A stretch of 64,000 bases of DNA, from IMG/VR virus record IMGVR_UViG_3300025127_000022, positions 1 to 64,000 of that record. One strand, given 5' to 3'. Shown here in pieces: positions 58,646 to 64,000 of this stretch. The position numbers and the translations under genes are program-made. The notes under the pieces are model-generated. The model saw only the letters and a list, made by a program, of their open reading frames with translations. It did not search any database and was not told where the DNA came from. Every line of letters starts with the position of its first letter. The stretch's first letter is position 1. The stretch is from a virus.

Positions 58646-59053
58646 ATGAAGTTAGTATACATCAATGGATTAGGTTCTAATTTCAGAGGTAATTATGTAT
58701 ACGAATTCATCTTTTCTTCTGAACTTGTAGACATATGGGGACCAGACTGGGATTCAACTCCAGCACTCGGAAAACCATTACCTCCCGACATTGAGTATAT
58801 TGAAAAAGTGGGGACACTTTCAAAAGAAGGTCTGGAATTTGAATTAGTTCAAAATTCAGACTATTTTTCATTTACTGACTCAATTGATGATGTTATAGCG
58901 TTAGGGTGGGAAAAGTACGATGAAGAAGAAGACATAAAAGATACTAGGTTGGTATTTAGGTTTGGAGAAACTATGGAATCTGTAACAGATAAACTATACT
59001 CAAGAGATTTAATTTTAACCTCAAATGAAACAGAAAAACATGAAAAAATTTAG
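58646..59053 (+). CDS. 135-residue hypothetical protein
   Basis: A conserved-looking alpha/beta protein, MKLVYINGLGSNFRGNYV, with VDIWGPDWDSTPALGKP and DVIALGWEKYDEEED. Similar short proteins occur beside structural genes in other large phages, as I recall; the role is unknown. Its end overlaps the next gene by 14 bases. Confidence 0.6.
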   Translation: MKLVYINGLGSNFRGNYVYEFIFSSELVDIWGPDWDSTPALGKPLPPDIEYIEKVGTLSKEGLEFELVQNSDYFSFTDSIDDVIALGWEKYDEEEDIKDTRLVFRFGETMESVTDKLYSRDLILTSNETEKHEKI

Positions 59054-60467
59054 TAAAATAGATACATTATCCAAACTAGTAAAAGAAGGTTTTAACATTG
59101 ATACACTTTTAAAGTTTGACAATAATCAACTTCAAGCTCTTAGAGAAAGAGTTTTAAATGAACAAACTACAACACAATCGACTACCACAACTTACGATTT
59201 AAAAAATCCTGGACAAAAAGAATCATTTATAGATAAAGTTACTTCTGATGTTGATGATTCTGAAAATGTAGATATAGACACTACGGGAGACACAGCTAAA
59301 GTAACTGAAATGAATGAGGACCAAGAACTTACACCTACAAACACACCAATTCAAAAATATCAAAAAGGTGGTAAAGAAGTGGAAGTGTTAGAAAAAGAAG
59401 ATTTAGATGAAGTCATAATGGATATGGGAGCTGGTGATTTTGATGAGACTTCTTTTGAAAATCCAGACGATGGAGGATTTCATACTTCCCAAGGACCTAT
59501 GGATTCTTATTACTCAACAGACAATAAAGGAACTTTAATAGGTGCAGGTACAAAACAAAATAAAGGACAATATAGTGGAAACGCAAAATATTTAGACACA
59601 CCATCATTCCATAATCCAGACGCTGAAGGTTTTGATTCAGACGGACCAATGGATTCTTATGGTGGAAACGGATGGGACGAAGAAGGTTTCGCTGGTGAAT
59701 TAAATGAATTTGCACCAGAACCAAAATACTCATTTATGAATCCTGTCGCAAAGGGACATCAATCCGATGGACCAAGAGGACACAGTAGTGGTTTACACGA
59801 AGATGCTGAACAGGAGTTAGTACGTACCCAAAAAGATAAAGCGGGGTATGATACAGACCAAGACGCACCACAGAAAGGACCAGATAATGATGATAACTCT
59901 GATGATGGTATGGGTATGTTTGAAAGACATATAACAAAAAAAGATTTAATGGAAGTAGCTAAATCTAAATCACAATATAATTTTCATAAATTAGTTTTAG
60001 CTTGTAAAAAAAGTAAGTATAAAGATTGTGGTGATGGAAGAAACGATAATGCAGTTCTTAAAGCAGCTAAAGAGATGTCTTTAGAATCTATAAAGGATTA
60101 TACTGACACACCTAATCCAGAAAATTTACCCGAAAAAGTTGATGAACAAAAATTAACTGAAAATTGGTTACTAGGATTAGTAGAAAAATATGAAAGACCT
60201 TCTATGACAAAATCACAATTTTTACAAACTTTAAATGAGATTGCTGTGGAAACACAAGATGTGGAAGTTGTTGATAATGACGTTGATGATGCTAAATATG
60301 AATTACCAGCTTGGATGGATTTCGATACTTTATTTATGAACGCACCGTCTCCGACAACTAAACCAGCACCAACCAAGACTCCTTCTCCTACTAAAAGACC
60401 AGGTAGAAAGTCACCTTACCAACCTAAACACAAACCAAGACCAAAAGCGAGAAGAGATGAAAAGTAA
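59040..60467 (+). CDS. Tagged low-complexity acidic protein
   Basis: A 475-residue protein from ATG 59040 (five more residues from 59025). MKKFSKIDTLSKLVKEGF and later NNQLQALRERVLNEQTTT (~28-45) make a two-part tag with LNE. The body is Asp/Gly/Ser-rich with repeats of the type FHNPDAEGFDSDGPMDSY (three copies with variation, ~140-240). The C-terminus is Thr/Pro/Lys-rich (TPSPTKRPGRKSPY). Likely a head-internal or scaffold-type protein. Confidence 0.6.
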   Translation: MKKFSKIDTLSKLVKEGFNIDTLLKFDNNQLQALRERVLNEQTTTQSTTTTYDLKNPGQKESFIDKVTSDVDDSENVDIDTTGDTAKVTEMNEDQELTPTNTPIQKYQKGGKEVEVLEKEDLDEVIMDMGAGDFDETSFENPDDGGFHTSQGPMDSYYSTDNKGTLIGAGTKQNKGQYSGNAKYLDTPSFHNPDAEGFDSDGPMDSYGGNGWDEEGFAGELNEFAPEPKYSFMNPVAKGHQSDGPRGHSSGLHEDAEQELVRTQKDKAGYDTDQDAPQKGPDNDDNSDDGMGMFERHITKKDLMEVAKSKSQYNFHKLVLACKKSKYKDCGDGRNDNAVLKAAKEMSLESIKDYTDTPNPENLPEKVDEQKLTENWLLGLVEKYERPSMTKSQFLQTLNEIAVETQDVEVVDNDVDDAKYELPAWMDFDTLFMNAPSPTTKPAPTKTPSPTKRPGRKSPYQPKHKPRPKARRDEK

Positions 60468-61860
60468 AAGAACATTAAAAGAATTTAAACGACAGTTATT
60501 TGAAGCACCTATTGATTATGGTGATAGACCAGAAAGAATGGACCCTTCCTTACAAAGAAAAATAGAAACTGGAGATTTTCCAGGTGCAGATTCTGACGCT
60601 TATCCTTCAGTAGACCCTTCAGGTATCCCAAGTAATTTTGAAGAGTTGGTAGCTTCAGAAAGATTTAAATCAGTAGTAGATAAGGTTAAAAATTACACGG
60701 GCTTAAGAAACGTTACCCCACAATCGTTTATGCAATTACAACAAATGTTAATGGGTGCAACACAAAGAATATTACAACTAGAATCTCAACACAAACAAGA
60801 ATTAGAAGAACTCGCTGTAAAAATAGTAAGAGAAGAAATGGCTATTCCACCAGACGCTCTACAGTTTGATGCAAAAATTGTCGGTATGGGTGAAATTAGT
60901 ATGGAAGGAATGCAAGGCCAATCTCAAGAACAACAAACTCCACAACAACAAACTCCACAACAACAGATGGACTCTGAAGAAGAAGCAATGGAAGAGTTTG
61001 AGGACTTCGATATAGAAAAACAAAAAAGAAGATTTTTAAATCAATTAATCCAAGGAGCTTCTAAAAAAGGACATTATATGTTTCATTTAGTCGAAGAAGA
61101 ATTAAATAACATTAGTCCTGATTTAATTAATTTATATGGGGTAATGATGTCTATTAATGATTTGGTGTACTGGATTATGCCTGACCAAACAACTATGATG
61201 ATGGCTCAAAGTGGTCAAGGTATGGCTGGTAAAGAAGAAGTAGACCCCGATACAGACCCACCTACTGTTAAAGCTCAAGGAATAACTTTTCCTGTATTAG
61301 TTCACGAATTAGTTAAAGGTGTTATGGAAGTACTTGCCACTCAAGGTTTACCCGACGACCCAAATAAAGCACAACGAGTAATGGATTCAGAAGATACATT
61401 AGTTGCGGAAGTTTGGGATTTAAGATTAGGTCCAGTGATTTGGGAAAAATTTAGAGAATCTTATCCAGAAGACTTACTTCAGGATGATAAAAGAGAAATT
61501 CAAAATTACTTATTTAGTGAGTTTGCTAGTATGGAAGCGACTGACATGTTTGCATTAGCTAAGAAAATTTTAAGTGGTGGTGATGAAGGTAGAAAAGAAT
61601 TAGAAAGAATCGTTAAAGGAATTATAGCTCAATTAAATGAAGAAGCTTACGAAGACTCTACTGGTGACTATGAAGATGATGGTGATACTGCAGTTGCGGG
61701 TTCTGATACAGCAGATATACTAGGAACTCTCGATGTACCTAAACCTGACACAGGTCAAGAATATGACGTTGACGATATTTTAGATAAAATAGGTAGAAGT
61801 GGTATGGCCTCTTTAACTAAAGGTGAATTAGAATTTCTGAGAAATCAATCCAAGTCTTAA
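60457..61860 (+). CDS. 467-residue structural-type protein before terminase
   Basis: MKSKRTLKEFKRQLFEAP is tag-like, close in shape to the T4 internal protein start (basic, then EF, then a Glu site). The helical body has SEEEAMEEFEDFDIEKQK (~173) and PVLVHELVKGVMEVL (~275). A Gln/Pro-rich linker (~150-170) separates two helical halves. It overlaps the previous gene by 11 bases. Unknown role; the place just upstream of terminase suggests a head or packaging role. Confidence 0.6.
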   Translation: MKSKRTLKEFKRQLFEAPIDYGDRPERMDPSLQRKIETGDFPGADSDAYPSVDPSGIPSNFEELVASERFKSVVDKVKNYTGLRNVTPQSFMQLQQMLMGATQRILQLESQHKQELEELAVKIVREEMAIPPDALQFDAKIVGMGEISMEGMQGQSQEQQTPQQQTPQQQMDSEEEAMEEFEDFDIEKQKRRFLNQLIQGASKKGHYMFHLVEEELNNISPDLINLYGVMMSINDLVYWIMPDQTTMMMAQSGQGMAGKEEVDPDTDPPTVKAQGITFPVLVHELVKGVMEVLATQGLPDDPNKAQRVMDSEDTLVAEVWDLRLGPVIWEKFRESYPEDLLQDDKREIQNYLFSEFASMEATDMFALAKKILSGGDEGRKELERIVKGIIAQLNEEAYEDSTGDYEDDGDTAVAGSDTADILGTLDVPKPDTGQEYDVDDILDKIGRSGMASLTKGELEFLRNQSKS

Positions 61861-61877
61861 TAAAGACTAAAATCAAG

Positions 61878-61885
61878 TATTTATT
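61878..61885 (+). promoter_or_regulatory. TATTTATT phage promoter, leaderless type
   Basis: 3 nt before the ATG of the terminase gene at 61889. Confidence 0.55.
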
Positions 61886-61888
61886 GGT

Positions 61889-63613
61889 ATGGGAATGACT
61901 AAACAAGAACTCATACAAGAATATGTTAAGTGCCATGGTAACACACCATATGCACTTAAAACTTATTTGCAAACTTACGATAATACACAACAAAAACATG
62001 TACCATTTGAATTGTTTCCAGAACAAAAGGAGATGATAAATGATTTTGAAAATCATGCTGACAATATAGTACTAAAATATAGACAAGCTGGAGTTTCAAC
62101 AGCAACAGCTGGATGGATTTCTAAAAAACTACAATTTGCTTCAAAAGAGTCACCAGAAAAAATTCTTATACTTGCTAATAAATTAGATACTGCCACAGAA
62201 ATGGCAAACAAGATAAAAGGTTTTTTAAGACAATGGCCTGATTGGATAAATGTAGGATTTGATAAAGACAAAAATTCACAAAAACATTACAAACTTAATA
62301 ATGGGTCTGAGGTAAAAGCAGTTGCGACTTCAGTAGATGCACTTAGAGGTTATACCCCAACCATATTAGTATTTGATGAGGCGGCTTATATAGAATCTGG
62401 TGCGGATTTATGGGCGGCATGTATGGCGTCTTTAGCTACTGGAGGTAAAGTAGTTGTAATTTCTACACCTAATGGATTTGACCAAATATACTATGAAGTT
62501 TTTGACCAGTCAGTTAGGGGATTAAATAATTTTAAAATAAGTTATTTAAGTTGGTATCACGACCCTAGATTTACACAAGACCTAAGATGGGTCAAAACTA
62601 AAGATATTGTACATTTCCTTTTAAATAGAGATGAATATAAGGAAGAAGATATATTAGTAGATATAGATAAAGATAACTATCAAACTTATTTAGATAAGGG
62701 TTACAAACCATTTTCAGATTGGTTTGAAGCTATGTGTAAAAAATTAAAATTTGATAGACGAAAAATATCACAAGAGTTAGAGTGTGCTTTTTTAGGTTCT
62801 GGAGATAATGTAATTAACAGTACAACCATGGACCAACTACAGGAACATATTTGTGAACCTACAGAAAAATGGGTAGGTAATGGTTTATGGGTTTGGAAAG
62901 AACCAATACCGGGTCACAAATATATTATGGGTATTGATGTTTCTAGAGGTGATAGTGAAGATTCTAGTGGTTTTGTTATAATAGATTTTGATGACCGAGA
63001 AGAAGTTGTAGAATATTTAGGTAAAATCCCTCCTGATATTGTAGCAGATTTAGCTAATAAATGGGCTACAAAATACAGTTGTTTTGTTGTTATAGACATT
63101 ACAGGTGGAATGGGTGTAGCTACCTCTAGAAAAATGTTAGAACTGGGGTATAAAGATTTTTACTACGATGGGGTAAAACCAGATGAGATGTGGAAATTTA
63201 ATCCTGACACTAAAACTCCAGGTATAAACTTTAATAGTAAAAGAGCTCAGTTGGTACAAGCTTTAGAAGAACAATTAAGAACAGGCTTTAAAATAAGGTC
63301 ACAAAGATTGATGAATGAATTAAAAACATTTGTTTATATTAATGGTAGACCTGACCACATGAAAGGTCATCATGATGATTTAATTATGTCTTTAGCTATG
63401 GCACTTTATGTAGCACAAAACTCATTCACACAATTAAAAAAGAATGTAGCTCAAGCAAAAGCAATGATAGATGCGTGGGTTACAGATGAACGTAAATTTA
63501 ATACAACCAAGGGAGAACCAGTTTTTAAACCTGGAAAAGTGAGTGGTAGAGCTTTACCACCATCTTCTAATGACCCTAAAGACTATTTATGGATGTATAC
63601 AGGATTAAAATAA
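61889..63613 (+). CDS. Terminase large subunit
   Basis: A 574-residue T4 gp17-type terminase. ATPase: an adenine-motif-like FELFPEQKEMI (40-50), Walker A KYRQAGVST (63-71), Walker B LVFDEAAY (160-167), coupling motif ISTPNG (191-196). Nuclease (RNase H fold): Asp350 in MGIDVSRGD, Asp403 in VIDITGG and Asp497 in HHDDLIMSL. It pumps DNA into the prohead and cuts concatemers, so headful packaging is likely. The Walker A lacks the classic GKT and reads G-V-S-T, as in related phage terminases. The small subunit is not identified. Confidence 0.95.
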   Translation: MGMTKQELIQEYVKCHGNTPYALKTYLQTYDNTQQKHVPFELFPEQKEMINDFENHADNIVLKYRQAGVSTATAGWISKKLQFASKESPEKILILANKLDTATEMANKIKGFLRQWPDWINVGFDKDKNSQKHYKLNNGSEVKAVATSVDALRGYTPTILVFDEAAYIESGADLWAACMASLATGGKVVVISTPNGFDQIYYEVFDQSVRGLNNFKISYLSWYHDPRFTQDLRWVKTKDIVHFLLNRDEYKEEDILVDIDKDNYQTYLDKGYKPFSDWFEAMCKKLKFDRRKISQELECAFLGSGDNVINSTTMDQLQEHICEPTEKWVGNGLWVWKEPIPGHKYIMGIDVSRGDSEDSSGFVIIDFDDREEVVEYLGKIPPDIVADLANKWATKYSCFVVIDITGGMGVATSRKMLELGYKDFYYDGVKPDEMWKFNPDTKTPGINFNSKRAQLVQALEEQLRTGFKIRSQRLMNELKTFVYINGRPDHMKGHHDDLIMSLAMALYVAQNSFTQLKKNVAQAKAMIDAWVTDERKFNTTKGEPVFKPGKVSGRALPPSSNDPKDYLWMYTGLK

Positions 63614-63622
63614 AAAACTAAA

Positions 63623-63910
63623 ATGGCAATAATTAAAAAACCTGGATTTGGTTCGGGAGGTAGATACAGAAGTGGTAAGTTACTAAGACAAGTTTTAGGG
63701 ACTACAGTATACTCATGGAAACCTACACCACCAGATTATGTGGTTAAAAATAGTGGTACAATAGAATCTTCTCCAGAGAAGGAATGTTGTGAGATTTGTA
63801 ATGGACTAACAATAGATAATTGTGTCACATATGTTAATGGTGGAAGTTGTAATGACGGACTAGGTTCCCCACCAACAGCCGCTTATGTAAAGTGTGATTA
63901 TGTTGTTTAA
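63623..63910 (+). CDS. Small Cys-rich protein
   Basis: A 95-residue protein, MAIIKKPGFGSGGRYRSG, with a basic start and six Cys (CCEICNGLTIDNCVTYV, CNDGLG, VKCDYVV). The Gly/Arg-rich start and Cys-rich end are like the other small structural-type proteins here. It sits between terminase and portal. Confidence 0.55.
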   Translation: MAIIKKPGFGSGGRYRSGKLLRQVLGTTVYSWKPTPPDYVVKNSGTIESSPEKECCEICNGLTIDNCVTYVNGGSCNDGLGSPPTAAYVKCDYVV

Positions 63911-63950
63911 GTGTTGACTAGACCAAAAAATTGTGTAAAATTATAAAGTT

Positions 63951-64000
63951 ATGGCAGAACAAAATAGAATGACAATTTTCCAAAGGTTAAATAACCTTTT
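63951..64000 (+). CDS. Probable portal protein, start only
   Basis: Only 16 residues are in the window (MAEQNRMTIFQRLNNL). The pattern with FQRLNNLF and the place after the terminase gene are typical of phage portal proteins. The call rests on context. Confidence 0.5.
   Translation, partial: MAEQNRMTIFQRLNNL

Noticed and set aside
59497-59937. Minus-strand open frames rich in His, Leu and Tyr
   Set aside because: Shadows of the Asp/Gly-rich repeats in the sense gene; no start context.
1-64000. Integrated prophage or bacterial chromosome
   Set aside because: No integrase, attachment site or housekeeping operons; host-like genes stand singly among phage genes and share their promoters and overlaps.

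Overview
The window looks like part of the genome of a large tailed phage that infects a member of the Bacteroidota, probably a marine flavobacterium. The phage evidence is a T4 gp17-type large terminase (61889-63613) followed by what looks like the start of a portal gene, a tail or decoration protein with the phage ALTH-x-x-LD start, very dense packing with ATGA/TAATG overlaps, and many short unknown genes. The host evidence is two proteins built like Type IX secretion cargo, lipoproteins with a Bacteroidota-style export signal, a Lacal_2735-like protein, and TAnnTTTG promoters of the Bacteroidota sigma-A type. The DNA is strongly AT-rich. No integrase, CRISPR array or IS element was found.

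Layout. 1-1254 is non-coding and carries repeated TGACA-N3-TGTCA dyads and a 14-bp inverted repeat. 1324-13582 mixes tiny minus-strand genes, many with one membrane segment, with auxiliary enzymes: cytidylyltransferase, acyl-CoA thioesterase, an orphan SdhB, a SET protein, a mini-CorA, an M15 peptidase and a dCMP deaminase. 13697-19401 is an operon of mostly envelope proteins: lipoprotein, nuclease, a 1018-residue repeat protein with a T9SS tail, an outer-membrane barrel, a membrane coiled-coil protein and a thioredoxin fold without cysteines. 20036-24851 holds thymidylate synthase, a PNK-type phosphatase, PspC and two more secreted proteins. 25022-47665 is dominated by proteins sharing a short N-terminal tag joined to unrelated bodies, including a superoxide dismutase, OmpA-like and peptidoglycan-binding domains. 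47719-48436 is an RNA cluster on the minus strand: tmRNA, a tRNA-like element, tRNA-Arg(UCU) and tRNA-Leu(UAA). 48548-55906 holds an M20-type peptidase, tail proteins, a ClpC-like unfoldase and DnaK. 55935-64000 leads through a nucleotidyltransferase and acidic proteins to terminase and portal.

How the parts may work together. The shared tag resembles the capsid-targeting peptides of T4 internal proteins, so I infer that roughly twenty of these proteins are packed in the head and delivered with the DNA, SOD among them. Two promoter types are visible. TATTTATA occurs 3-18 nt before about twenty genes, mostly tagged, structural or envelope genes (late candidates). TAnnTTTG, host-like, precedes others. 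Several sites sit so close to the ATG that the transcripts should be leaderless. tmRNA, a ClpC without its N domain but with a ClpP-binding loop, DnaK and a peptidase within 8 kb suggest a phage-encoded translation-rescue and protein-turnover module. The same dyad lies between clpC and dnaK and in the non-coding region at the left end.
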